Shown here: one piece after another, positions 16,175 to 25,400 of the stretch | Layout of the letters: each line of letters begins with the position of its first letter | Numbering within the stretch: the first letter of the stretch is position 1 | Source of the DNA: a bacterium | GTDB taxonomy: Bacteria; Planctomycetota; UBA1135; UBA2386 | Reading direction: 5' to 3' | Assembly (NCBI GenBank): GCA_030432695.1 | Contig: JAUILN010000013.1 | Coordinates: 277,025 to 341,024, forward strand | Length of the DNA stretch: 64,000 nt | Notes under the pieces: generated by a model | Database searches by the model: none | What the model was told of the DNA's origin: nothing | The model's input: only the letters and a program-made list of their open reading frames with translations | Position numbers and translations under genes: made by a program

Positions 16175-19100
16175 CTACCGCGACTCTGCGCTGGGCGCGC
16201 CGATTCTCAGGGGTAGCAGATCAGCGAGCGCGCGGTTGCCTTCCACGAAGTCCAGCGCGTAGTGGAGGCGGAAGATGCGGACGGTGTCGGGCTCCCCCGC
16301 GGCGGCCAGGAGGCGGCCGTCGGGCGAGACCGCGAGGTCGAAGACTCCGCCGTCGGCATCGGAAGGACCCTGCAGTTCGCAGAGCGACCGACCCAGGGAT
16401 GGATCGGAGAGCAGGATGCGGCCTCCTTCGTCGCCGCTCGCCACCAGCTGCCGGCCTTCGATCTCGACGAAGGCCAACGCGAAGACCCGTGCGTCGTGCT
16501 CGGCGATCACGGTCGGCCGGTCGCGTGGCGTGTCGTGGTGCCAGACCCGCACCACGCCGTGGTTGTCGCCGGCCGCGAGGGTCCAGCCGTCGGCGTCGGA
16601 CCGGCTCGCCAGCGAGTGGAGCTTGGTACGGCTCGGCAGGGGCGCGAACTCGGCGGCCAGCTGGTCGCGCGCGTCGAGCGACCAGGTGGTGAGCTGCGCG
16701 CCGGCGAGGACGATCCGGTCTTCGCCCAGGAAGACGGCGGCCGCGGTGCGCGCGCCTCCTTGCGCGTAGACCTCGCGTGCCGGGCTCGAGCCGAACGGCG
16801 CACTCCACACCAGGGCGCCGTAGCGGTCTTCCAGTGCACCCACCAGACGGGCTCCGGAAGCGCTGAAGCGGAGCGAGCGGACGACCCGGCTCGAGAGTTT
16901 CGTTCCGGCCTCGAGTGGTCCGTCCGCCCGCGCCGCCCAGATCCGCACCTCGCCGGAGCGGCCCGCGTCGATCCGGCTCGTCACCGTCCACTCCCCGCGC
17001 GGGTGCTTCGCGAGGTCGGCGATGAAGCCCGGGCCGTGGTCCCCATGGTGCCAGCGGGGCAGCCAGTGCTCCTGGTCGTCTGCGACGAGCAGGTGCGTGC
17101 TGGCCGTCAGTTTCATCGGCGGTTGGCCGGTCCGTCCGAGGTTCGAGCCGACGCCTCCGCTGAGCAGCCGCGAGTCGTCGAGGAATACCAGGCCGTGCTG
17201 CGTTCCGACGCCGAGCGCGAGGCTTCGCGGTTCTTCGAGATCCACGTCCCAGATCCGCAGCTCGCCGCTGTCTCCCAGGACCAGGGCGCCGGCTCGCGAT
17301 AGCGCGACGCTCTGGCTCGTCGCCTTCCACGACTGTCTTCGCCAGCGGGGTCCTCCCGACGGGTGGAGGGTGTGCAGGGTCCCCGGGCTCGGAACCACGA
17401 GGGTCCCGTCCGCGCGTGCGGCGAGCAGCTGGCGCGGCGGGCCGCCCAGGTCGCGGGGCGACCAGTGGTCGTCGATTCGCTCGAGTAGCCTGACGCCGGT
17501 ATGGGTACAGGTCGCGACGAGGTCGGACCCGTACACCGGCTCGAACGATCGGACTCCGACACAGATCTCGAGTGGTGGGACCTGCGCTGGATCCGCGGCG
17601 AGTTCCAGAAGGCAGAGCGCGCCTCCGGAGATCTGGACCAGAGCCTCGTGGTCGTTGAGGAGGTGCAAGCCACGGACGGGCTCCGCGAGCGGGATCCGGT
17701 TGAGCAGGCGGCGTTCGTCCACGCTCCAGACCTGGAGTTCGTCGGTCCCGGAGGGCTGCTCGAGAATCGTGACCGCACGGGCGCCGGTCGCATCGAGCGC
17801 AAGGGACCGCGGCTGATCCGTGTCGGCCCACGAGAGTCGGGCCTTCGACGAGGACCAATCGAGAACCTGCCAGCGACCGTCCGGACTCCGGGCCGCCACG
17901 GTGGCGCCATTTCCCGACAGAGCGAGGGCGCTGATCCCGTGGTCACTCCGAACGGCTTCGATCGGGCCCCGCAGCGGGTCCGTGTCCCAGAGCTGGATCC
18001 GTCCCGACCGCGTGGCCGTCGCGAACCGATGCCCGTCTCCGCTCACCGCGAACGTGGTGAGCGGATCGCTCGGGTCGCCCAGCACGTGCTTGCACGCGAA
18101 GCGGCGGTAGTGCTCGATCAATGCCCAGCGCGTCGCGGCATCGCCGCGCGCCCGGTGGGCTCGCCAGAGCCGGCTCTCTCCATCGGGGTCCCCTGCCTGC
18201 GTCAGGAGTCGTCCGGTCGCCAGTGCTTCGTCGAGGCTCCGCTCCTGCAGTCTTCGCGCCAGCAGAGCCACCGACAGCAGGGCGACCAGCAACACCGCGA
18301 TGAACGACGCCGCCAGCGGGTTGCGGCGCTGCCACCGCCACAGACGGACCCAGGCACGGATCGGCCGGGCGGTGACCGGCCGGCCGGTGCGGAGCCTCTC
18401 GAGATCCTCGGCGAACGCGCGGGCGGTCGGATAGCGCCGGTCCGGGTCCTTCTCCAGGGCGCGCAGCACGACCACCGCGGCCTCGGACGAGACCCGTCGG
18501 TGGATGCGGCGCGGCGAGGTCGGCTCGTCGACCAGGATGCTGCGTCGGACCTCGGCCGCGGTGCCGGCCTCGAAGGGGCGACGCAGGGTCAGCAGCTCGT
18601 AGAGCATGACCCCGAGCGCGAACACGTCGGCGCGTGCGTCGATCGAGTCGTGTTCGCCACGGACCTGCTCGGGTGCCGAGTAGTACGGTGTCCCGAGGTA
18701 GTCGCCGGTCACGGTCAGCGCTGCGCCGTCGGTCTCACGGGCGAGGCCGAAGTCGGTCAGCGCGATGGTGCCGTTGCGACGCAGCATCACGTTGGCGGGC
18801 TTGACGTCACGATGCACGACACCGTGGTCGTGGGCGTGCTGCAGGGCATCGGCGACCTGCGCACCGATCCGTAGGCAGGTCTCCACGTAGTCGCGGCTCC
18901 ATACCGGAGTGAGCGGATGCGATCCGTCGTCGTGGGGAGTGATCGGTCGTGCCGGCGACGGTGGTAGCAGGTCGGCGAACACCTGCGCGAAGCCCTCGCC
19001 GGTGCATGCCTGCGGCCCCGCGTTCTGCAGGGCCTGCAACACGTGGTCGAGCGACAGCCCGTCGACCAGCTCCATCGCGAACCAGGCGATGGCGTCGGTC

Positions 19101-19507
19101 GCGTCGGCAGCGATCACGCGGGTGATCCCGGGGTGGTCGAGGGCGGCGGCCAGCCGGGCCTCGCGCACGAAGCGCGCCTTCGACCGGTCGTCGAGCACCA
19201 GGCCGGGGTTCAGCACCTTCAGTGCGACGGGACGCAGCAGCGAAATCTGGGTCGCCGCGTAGACGACACCCATGCCGCCGCGGGCGATCTCCGGACCGAC
19301 CTGGAAGTCGCCGAGCCTTCGAGCGGACAGCGCGGGGTCGTGCGCATCGAGCGAGGCTGCGAGCAGCGGTGCCAGTAGATCGGTCAGGTCCGGGTGACGG
19401 TCCAACACGGCCTGCGGGTCGTCCCCGTTGCTGAGGAACTCCCGGTGGATCCGCAGGGCTCGCAGCATGCGCCGGAGTTCGCCGTCGTCGCTGGAGCCCG
19501 TAGACAT
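16175..19507 (-). CDS. membrane Ser/Thr protein kinase with extracytoplasmic WD40-type propeller
   Basis: A 1110-aa eukaryotic-like kinase. After about 60 residues, the kinase domain runs to about 365: glycine loop ARGGMGVVYAA, VAIK lysine in PVALKVL, catalytic VVHRDVKPANVML, LTDFGLARE and GTPYYSAPEQVRGE. A roughly 45-residue insert lies between the alphaE region and the HRD loop. One membrane segment (about 392-415, SFIAVLLVALLSVALLA) separates it from about 690 residues of degenerate WD40-like repeats (for example FAVSGDGHRFATATRSGRIQ, DLAVSPDGRLLAAAGEPD). This kinase-TM-propeller plan is typical of planctomycete signalling proteins; ligand unknown. ATG at 19507 is preferred over a TTG 14 codons upstream. 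hemB follows 76 bases downstream. Confidence 0.93.
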   Translation of the reverse strand: MSTGSSDDGELRRMLRALRIHREFLSNGDDPQAVLDRHPDLTDLLAPLLAASLDAHDPALSARRLGDFQVGPEIARGGMGVVYAATQISLLRPVALKVLNPGLVLDDRSKARFVREARLAAALDHPGITRVIAADATDAIAWFAMELVDGLSLDHVLQALQNAGPQACTGEGFAQVFADLLPPSPARPITPHDDGSHPLTPVWSRDYVETCLRIGAQVADALQHAHDHGVVHRDVKPANVMLRRNGTIALTDFGLARETDGAALTVTGDYLGTPYYSAPEQVRGEHDSIDARADVFALGVMLYELLTLRRPFEAGTAAEVRRSILVDEPTSPRRIHRRVSSEAAVVVLRALEKDPDRRYPTARAFAEDLERLRTGRPVTARPIRAWVRLWRWQRRNPLAASFIAVLLVALLSVALLARRLQERSLDEALATGRLLTQAGDPDGESRLWRAHRARGDAATRWALIEHYRRFACKHVLGDPSDPLTTFAVSGDGHRFATATRSGRIQLWDTDPLRGPIEAVRSDHGISALALSGNGATVAARSPDGRWQVLDWSSSKARLSWADTDQPRSLALDATGARAVTILEQPSGTDELQVWSVDERRLLNRIPLAEPVRGLHLLNDHEALVQISGGALCLLELAADPAQVPPLEICVGVRSFEPVYGSDLVATCTHTGVRLLERIDDHWSPRDLGGPPRQLLAARADGTLVVPSPGTLHTLHPSGGPRWRRQSWKATSQSVALSRAGALVLGDSGELRIWDVDLEEPRSLALGVGTQHGLVFLDDSRLLSGGVGSNLGRTGQPPMKLTASTHLLVADDQEHWLPRWHHGDHGPGFIADLAKHPRGEWTVTSRIDAGRSGEVRIWAARADGPLEAGTKLSSRVVRSLRFSASGARLVGALEDRYGALVWSAPFGSSPAREVYAQGGARTAAAVFLGEDRIVLAGAQLTTWSLDARDQLAAEFAPLPSRTKLHSLASRSDADGWTLAAGDNHGVVRVWHHDTPRDRPTVIAEHDARVFALAFVEIEGRQLVASGDEGGRILLSDPSLGRSLCELQGPSDADGGVFDLAVSPDGRLLAAAGEPDTVRIFRLHYALDFVEGNRALADLLPLRIGAPSAESR

Positions 19508-19558
19508 GACGGCGCTCGAGTGTAGCTGGGCGGGCCGCTGATCTACCAATTCCCGGAG

Positions 19559-19577
19559 TCGTCGCGCGTCGCGACGA
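19559..19577. promoter_or_regulatory. inverted repeat in divergent promoter region
   Basis: Two perfect 8-base arms (TCGTCGCG and CGCGACGA) flank CGT. It lies 51 bases upstream of the kinase start codon and 141 bases before the divergent secreted-protein gene. An operator is possible; so is chance in GC-rich DNA. Confidence 0.3.
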
Positions 19578-19630
19578 TTCCGTGCGGTGGTAGTTGCCTG
19601 GATGATCGTCAGCGCAGGCGACTGCGCCGA

Positions 19631-19656
19631 GGAATCCGTGGTCGATCGCGGATTCC
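19631..19656. promoter_or_regulatory. inverted repeat, candidate operator
   Basis: Arms GGAATCCG and CGGATTCC are perfect complements around a 10-base spacer, giving a 26-base site of the size bound by dimeric regulators. It lies 62 bases upstream of the secreted-protein start at 19718, which itself has a strong GAGGAG ribosome binding site. Confidence 0.35.
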
Positions 19657-19717
19657 CTGTCCGGGTGGCGACGGGGCTGGTTCTCCGCGGGGACGAACCC
19701 CATCGAGGAGAAACAGG

Positions 19718-21883
19718 ATGTTCCGTACGAGCCTTCCGCGGCTGGCCACCGCAGTCCTTCTGGTGTCTTCCGCCGCGAGTCAGAACACGCTCGAGACCAC
19801 CTTCGCCAGCAACAGCCGTGGTTCCGTAGGTGGCGCGGTGTTCTTCGATGTCGAGGCCCTGACATCCATGGCGTGGACCAGGATCGACCTCAATCTCGAC
19901 CAGGCGGTCGGGGCCGCGGGATCGGTCGACGTCTACGTGCGGTCCGGGTCGTACGTCGGCAACACGGCCAGCGCCGCGGGCTGGACCCTCGCGTCCACGG
20001 CGGGGGTGACCGCTGCGGGCCCGGACGTGCCCAGTCCCGCGGCGTTGTCGGTGCCGGTGCTGCTACCGGTCGGTAGCCATGCAATCGCGGTCGTGCACCA
20101 CGGTGTGGCGGCTCGTTACACCTCGGGCGCGATGCAGGTCGAGGCCTGCGGCGAACTCGCGATCGAGGCGGGGGCGGCCCAGAACTCCCCGTTCTCCGGG
20201 GTGGCGTTCACGCCACGGACCGCCAACCTGCGGGTGCACTACGTTCCAGGACCCGATGCGCTGGCGTTCGGCATCGACTGCCGCCCGATCGGGGCGGCGA
20301 GCCTGGACCGCGATGGCGAGCGGCTCTCGGTCCACAACCTCGGGGCGAGCGGACGGGACGGAGTCCGGATGGAACTCGGTGGCACGCAGGGCTTCGGCGT
20401 GGACCTCGGCACCGACGCGATCGACTCCACGCACGTTGCTGAACTCGCGTTCCGTGGCAATGGAGGAGGTGCGAGCGACATGGTGTTCGCGACCGTCACG
20501 GTGGCCGGCACGGGCGGCGCGGCGACGGTGACGATCGATACGGCGCCGCTGGGAGGAGTCCATCAGGACGAGTTCGAGCGGGACGGCGTCGTCGTGGCGC
20601 GGCCCGCGACGTCGATCGTGCAGCAGTTCGACGTGACGCCGTTCGCGGCCGGAAAGCCGATCCGCGTCTCGGCTACGTTCCATGCCGACGGAGGGCTTCG
20701 GCTGGAGGTGGGCACGTCGGAGGGCATGCTCGGCGTGATTGCTCGCAAGAAGGAGGTGGCCGACCACATCGTTCGTCGGGTGTCTCCGCCGAACTCCGCG
20801 CCTGCAGGCGGCTGGACCAGTGCCGAGCTGCGGATCGGCGGTCGAGTGTCGATGGCGATCGGAGACATGGGGCATCGCTTGGGCGATGCGACGGTCGTGG
20901 GCCTGTGCAGCACCGAGGTCCGCGGCGATCCGAACATGCCGGGGCTACAGATTCGAGGCAAGGTCGGGGACATGGACGACGACGGCGTGCAGATCCGGCT
21001 CGGCACGGCCGAGGCCGCGGAGTTCTCGTTCGATCCACCAGCGGTCGTCCGTCCCGGTGCGCAGCTCCGCGTGGCGGCCTTCGGCGATACCTCCACGGGC
21101 AGCGACGTCTCGCTCGGCAGCATGTCGCAGGACGAGCTGTCGGGGCAATGGCAGGTGCGCATCGCCTTCGACGCGGCCGCGACGCAGCAGCGTGTCGAAG
21201 CCGTGCGCCAGGGAACCGTGGTCCACCGAACGGTCGTGCCGGTGGGGCTCGCGGGGACCTGCTCTGCATTGCCGTCTTCCTGCGGCAAACTCGGCGGCCG
21301 CACGCCATGCTTCAAGACCTGCTACGACAACCTGGTGCTGTTCCAGGCGGTCGACGGCACGTCGGTGCTCTGCGACGAACTCCGCTTCCTGCGGGTCGGC
21401 GGCGCCGAGGTCCTGCACAAGACCCGGATGGAGCTGACCGCGCGGGGTCTGGACGAGGTCGTGCTCACCGACGTGAAGGCCAGCAAACTGCACCGCATCG
21501 GTCGTTCGTTGGTCGGGTCGTCGGGAACGCCGCGGTTGACGATCGAAGGCCGGCCCGACGTCGGCAACTCCGGGTTCGGCCTGCTCGCCCACAACCTGGT
21601 CCCGCAGTCGTCGGCCTTCCTGCTGCTGGGCCTGCCCGCCGATCCGCCGGTCGATCTCGGGCCGCTGGGAGCGCCGGGCGGGGAGATCGGTGTCCTTGCG
21701 TTCGATGCGCTCCTCGTCCAGGTCGAACCGGATGGCACCGCGAGCTGGTCGCTGCCCATTCCGAATCAGCCAGCCCTGGTGCGTGCCGCTCTCGCGACCC
21801 AGGCCGTCGATGTCGATCCTGCGCACCCCAATGCGCTGGGCGTGGCGCACTCGCGGGTCCTGGTGTTCCGGATCGAGCAGTAG
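19718..21883 (+). CDS. large secreted beta-rich protein of unknown function
   Basis: 721 aa with a signal peptide (residues 1-21, ending SSAASQ) and a strong ribosome binding site (GAGGAG before ATG). The sequence is dominated by short beta strands with Gly, Val and Asp turns and few Lys, as in surface proteins. Residues 20-175 resemble a jelly-roll-like module; a Cys-rich stretch with five cysteines lies about 512-536 and could form disulfides. The last 95 residues form a module with the pattern LP-DL-LGAPG, then GTASWSLPIPNQPAL, VDP and NALGV, which recurs in the exported protein at 32750-33778. No catalytic motif seen. Its own transcription unit, divergent from the kinase and convergent with the epimerase. 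Confidence 0.75.
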   Translation: MFRTSLPRLATAVLLVSSAASQNTLETTFASNSRGSVGGAVFFDVEALTSMAWTRIDLNLDQAVGAAGSVDVYVRSGSYVGNTASAAGWTLASTAGVTAAGPDVPSPAALSVPVLLPVGSHAIAVVHHGVAARYTSGAMQVEACGELAIEAGAAQNSPFSGVAFTPRTANLRVHYVPGPDALAFGIDCRPIGAASLDRDGERLSVHNLGASGRDGVRMELGGTQGFGVDLGTDAIDSTHVAELAFRGNGGGASDMVFATVTVAGTGGAATVTIDTAPLGGVHQDEFERDGVVVARPATSIVQQFDVTPFAAGKPIRVSATFHADGGLRLEVGTSEGMLGVIARKKEVADHIVRRVSPPNSAPAGGWTSAELRIGGRVSMAIGDMGHRLGDATVVGLCSTEVRGDPNMPGLQIRGKVGDMDDDGVQIRLGTAEAAEFSFDPPAVVRPGAQLRVAAFGDTSTGSDVSLGSMSQDELSGQWQVRIAFDAAATQQRVEAVRQGTVVHRTVVPVGLAGTCSALPSSCGKLGGRTPCFKTCYDNLVLFQAVDGTSVLCDELRFLRVGGAEVLHKTRMELTARGLDEVVLTDVKASKLHRIGRSLVGSSGTPRLTIEGRPDVGNSGFGLLAHNLVPQSSAFLLLGLPADPPVDLGPLGAPGGEIGVLAFDALLVQVEPDGTASWSLPIPNQPALVRAALATQAVDVDPAHPNALGVAHSRVLVFRIEQ

Positions 21884-22125
21884 CGGGTCGAGACGATGCG
21901 GCGCATGACAATCGTCGGCGCGGCCGAGTGCCTCGGCGTGCAGCGAACGAGGCGCATCGCACCCAGTCGGCGATCACCGGAGGCCGAGCTGAAAGCGCTC
22001 CGTGGGATCGGATCGATCTGGTCGGGCGGCTTGGTGTCATGACGCCGCCGCGTCCTGAGGAGCGGCCGGCGTGACCAGCACCTTCCGTGCGACGGCTACC
22101 CTGACACCCACCGATCGAGCGAGTG

Positions 22126-23217
22126 TCAGCGCGCGCCCGGATGCTCCACCGCGTGCAGCCCCCGCCACGTCACCCCGAGCCCCGGCGTGTCGGGATAGTG
22201 CACCTGTCCATCGAGTCCCACCCGCACGCCGTCCGCCACGTCATCGGCGAGCAGCAAGGCGCCGTCCATATCCACCCAATCGAGCAGCGGCAGCAGCTGC
22301 GCGATCGCCGAGATGCCGACGGTCGACTCGGTCATGCAGCCGACCATGACCTTCAGGCCCAGCTCCTGCGCCTGCGCGATCATCCGCCGCGCCGGCGTGA
22401 GTCCACCGCACTTGGTCAGCTTGATGTTGATGCCGTGGAACAGCGGCGCGCAGCGGGTGACGTCGGCTTCGGTCTGGCAGGACTCGTCGGCGACGATCGG
22501 CAGCGGGGACTCGGCGTAGAGGCGCGCGCTGCCGGCGAGGTCGTCGGCGGGCAGCGGTTGCTCGAGGAACTCGACGCCGAGCGCCTGCAGGCGGGGGGCG
22601 AGGTCGAGGGTCGTGGTCGCGTCCCAGGCGCAGTTGGCGTCGATGCGGAAGGTGGCGTCGGGGGCGGCGGCGCGCAGGGCTTCGACGATCGCGAGGTCTC
22701 GAGCGGGATCGCCGGTGCCGAGCTTGATCTTGTAGATCGGGAAGTCGGGGAACTCGCGGAGCTTCTGGACCATGGTCGCGAGGTCGGCGATGCCGATGGT
22801 GTAGTCGCTCGCGGGGACCTGTGAGACGTCGAGGTCCCACAGCTTCCAGACGCGCTCGCGCAGGCGCTTGCCCCAGAGGTCGTGGGCGGCCTGGTCGAGA
22901 GCACAGAGTGCGAAGGGGTCGTCCTTCAGGAGTGGCGCGAGGCGCTCCCAGTACTGCTCGGGGGTGTCGAGCGGCGTGGCCTCGATCGCGGCGCGGTGGC
23001 GCTCCAGGCTCTCGGCCATGGTCGCCGCGGAGTTGCCGTAGTAGCCCACGGTCGAGGCTTCGCCGAAGCCGGAGAGCGGGCCCTGGCGCAGCGGGTCGGC
23101 GGGGTCCTCGTCCCGGAGTTCGACGATCAGGTTGGTCTGCGTGTCGAACGAACCGTGCGCGATGGTGAACGTGTGGCGCAGGCGCAGCGCGGTGGGGTGG
23201 AGGTGGAGGGTGGGCAT
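22126..23217 (-). CDS. dipeptide (L-Ala-D/L-Glu) epimerase-like enolase-superfamily enzyme
   Basis: 363 aa with the two-domain layout of the muconate-lactonising subgroup. The base Lys lies in YKIKLGTGDP (about residue 161, KxK motif). Metal ligands follow in RIDANCAW (Asp), FLEQPLP (Glu) and VADESC (Asp). The second catalytic Lys is in INIKLTKCGGL and the specificity residues in GCMTEST and DMDGALLL. The combination with the DxD-like DMDG motif matches Ala-Glu dipeptide epimerases used in murein peptide recycling; other dipeptides are possible. The MpaA-like peptidase at 7645 would be a biochemical partner but is far away. It lies 47 bases downstream of the ligase-like gene on the same strand and may be co-transcribed. 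Confidence 0.88.
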   Translation of the reverse strand: MPTLHLHPTALRLRHTFTIAHGSFDTQTNLIVELRDEDPADPLRQGPLSGFGEASTVGYYGNSAATMAESLERHRAAIEATPLDTPEQYWERLAPLLKDDPFALCALDQAAHDLWGKRLRERVWKLWDLDVSQVPASDYTIGIADLATMVQKLREFPDFPIYKIKLGTGDPARDLAIVEALRAAAPDATFRIDANCAWDATTTLDLAPRLQALGVEFLEQPLPADDLAGSARLYAESPLPIVADESCQTEADVTRCAPLFHGINIKLTKCGGLTPARRMIAQAQELGLKVMVGCMTESTVGISAIAQLLPLLDWVDMDGALLLADDVADGVRVGLDGQVHYPDTPGLGVTWRGLHAVEHPGAR

Positions 23218-23264
23218 CGCAGGTGCGAGCCTACCCGACGCGCCGACCAGGTAGAGCCAGCGCG

Positions 23265-25400
23265 TCAGCGACCTGCGGGACCGCGGGCCGTGGCCCAGGC
23301 CGGGTCGGCGTCGAGCGCTTCGAGCACGCCGCGCAGCAGGTCGCGGCTCGGGCCGAGGTCACCGGGCTCGGTCGGGGCCAGGGCGGGGTCGGGAGACCGG
23401 CCGGCGAGCTGCTGCAGCCGGGCGAGGAGGACGCCCGCTCGCGGATCGGGGCCGGGTGCTTCGGGGCGCGGCGCGTCCTTGAAGGTCGTCACCGCGGTCA
23501 GGGCCGGACCGGGTTCGAACGGCTCGGCCTCCAGAAGATCGAGCGCCAACACGAAGTCCCGCTCGCGCGCCAGCCGCTGCCGGTCGCGTGGTCGCTGCTG
23601 CAGCCACGGCGCCTTCACCAGGTTCGCCAGCGTCGGTGCCAGCACCGCGCGCAGCTTGGGATGCGGGTCGTCCTCGAGCAGCTCGATCGCCCGCTCGACG
23701 TCGCCGGCCTGCGCGACGACCACCGCGTAGAGCAGCGTCACCCGCGGCTCGCGCGGATCGAGTGCGTGCGCCGCCGCGAGCTGCTCCGCCGCGCCTTGCA
23801 GTTCGCCGGCGGCATGTGCGAGCTGGGCCCGGTAGTACAGCGCGGTCACGTCGTGCGGGTCGTCGGCGGCGACGGCCTCGAGGTCGCCCTTGCAGAAGTC
23901 GCGCTGCGCCGCGCCGGTCTCGACCAGGCTGCCGCCCTGCACGCCGCCGCAGCGGTCCTGGATCCGCAGCAGGCGGTAACGCGGCTCGTGCGGCTGCCAG
24001 TCGATCGCGGCGTCCAACTGGCTGCGCGGGCCGCCGGCCAGCCAGCGCGCGGCGTCGGTGGCGGCCAGCACCTGGGCCACACCCGAGATGCCGAGGCCGA
24101 GGCCGAGCACGCCGCCGGCGACGTACAGCAGGGCGCCGGTGGGGCGCACCGTGGTGCTGGGCAACAGCGGCCGACGAGCCAGCGAGCCGAGCACCAGGAA
24201 CGCGGCGCACGCGGCTGGCGCATTGGCGAGGGGGGACCGGGTCAGGCCGGCGAGGAGCAGAGCGAGTACCGGCGCCGCGTCGCGCCAGCCGTCGCGATGG
24301 CGCAGGGCCGGGCCGAGCGCCCGCAGCAAGAACACGAGGACTGCGGCGAGTGCCAGGAGCCCACCGTCGACCGCGAGCTCCAGCAGGTCGTTGTGCGGGG
24401 TCGCCGCCAGCGTGGCGAAGCGGCGCCCGAACGAGGTCGCCTCGATCTCGGCCTGGCTGCGGAAGCGCGGGTAGTCGAAGCGGAACTGGCCGGCGCCGTG
24501 GCCGAGCAGCGGGGCCTCGCCGAGCATCGCTGTGGACGACTTCCACAGTTCGGTGCGAACCGTCACCGTCGACGGGCTCGGCGCGCTCCACTCCGCCGAC
24601 TCCGGAGTCGCGGTCTCGGTGGCCGGCGTGGTCGGTGTCGAGCGCGACAGCGAGTGAGCGACGAAGGCCGCGGCCAATGCGAGGACGAGTACGCCGAGGC
24701 CGACGCGCAGGCGGCGGCCGGAAGCCGGCAGGGTTGCGACCACTGCGAGCGTGCCGGCCAGCAGCGCACCGCGGCTGCCGGTGAGCGCGAGGTGCGTGCT
24801 CGCCAGGACGGCGATGCCGAACCAGGCCGCGCGGCGCTGTCCGCCGCGGGCGACCAGGGCTGCGGCCGCGGCGACGCCGACTGCCGAGACTTCGCCGGCC
24901 GCATTGAGGTTGGCGAGGAACGAGACGGGCTCACCGCGCGCCGCGTAGCGGCCGAGTAGCTCCATGCCGGCGGACTTGAACAGCTCCTGGATACCGAGCG
25001 CCTGCAGGACGCCGTAGCCGGCGGCCACTGCGCCGAGCACCGCGACCGCACCGAGGCTCGCCGAGAGTCCGCCGCGCGCACCGAACAGGAACAGCAGGCC
25101 CAGCGCGAGGTGGTACTGCGCCCGGTCGAGCGCCATCGCCGGATTCGTCGACCACGCCGCACTGCACAGGCCGAACGCGCACAGCGCTGCCCATGCCAGG
25201 CTGCCACCGGGCAACGGCCACGGCCGCCAGCGCGGCAGCGACACCGCGAGCAGCGCTGCGGCCAACAGTGCCAGCCCACGCCGCGCCGCCTCGAAGTCGA
25301 TCCACAGCGGGTGGAACGGCAGGGTGACCAGGAGCAGCAGCAGGAGACCGAAGCGGTCGATCCGGCCGGCCCCCGCTGCGGCGACTTCGCGAGCCGGCAT
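23265..25400 (-). CDS. O-antigen-ligase-like (Wzy/WaaL) membrane protein with TPR tail
   Basis: 711 aa. The first 440 residues contain about ten to twelve hydrophobic segments rich in Leu and Ala. A large loop near residues 260-340 includes GHGAGQFRFDYPRFR and TPHNDLLELAVDGG, the HND-type signature of the O-antigen ligase/polymerase (Wzy_C) family. A final membrane segment near 435 is followed by a soluble C-terminal domain with TPR-like helices (ALYYRAQLAHAAGELQGAAE; LLYAVVVAQAGDVERAIEL). It probably transfers or polymerises envelope glycans on the outer side of the cytoplasmic membrane. The start overlaps the ftsY stop (GTGATGA): the ATG at 25400 or the GTG directly before it can serve. No glycosyltransferases are nearby. 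Confidence 0.82.
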   Translation of the reverse strand: MPAREVAAAGAGRIDRFGLLLLLLVTLPFHPLWIDFEAARRGLALLAAALLAVSLPRWRPWPLPGGSLAWAALCAFGLCSAAWSTNPAMALDRAQYHLALGLLFLFGARGGLSASLGAVAVLGAVAAGYGVLQALGIQELFKSAGMELLGRYAARGEPVSFLANLNAAGEVSAVGVAAAAALVARGGQRRAAWFGIAVLASTHLALTGSRGALLAGTLAVVATLPASGRRLRVGLGVLVLALAAAFVAHSLSRSTPTTPATETATPESAEWSAPSPSTVTVRTELWKSSTAMLGEAPLLGHGAGQFRFDYPRFRSQAEIEATSFGRRFATLAATPHNDLLELAVDGGLLALAAVLVFLLRALGPALRHRDGWRDAAPVLALLLAGLTRSPLANAPAACAAFLVLGSLARRPLLPSTTVRPTGALLYVAGGVLGLGLGISGVAQVLAATDAARWLAGGPRSQLDAAIDWQPHEPRYRLLRIQDRCGGVQGGSLVETGAAQRDFCKGDLEAVAADDPHDVTALYYRAQLAHAAGELQGAAEQLAAAHALDPREPRVTLLYAVVVAQAGDVERAIELLEDDPHPKLRAVLAPTLANLVKAPWLQQRPRDRQRLARERDFVLALDLLEAEPFEPGPALTAVTTFKDAPRPEAPGPDPRAGVLLARLQQLAGRSPDPALAPTEPGDLGPSRDLLRGVLEALDADPAWATARGPAGR

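Noticed and set aside
22101-22129. Seven-base stem CTGACAC/GTGTCAG at the end of the epimerase gene as a terminator
   Set aside because: The stem is short, overlaps the stop codon and is not followed by a T run on either strand.
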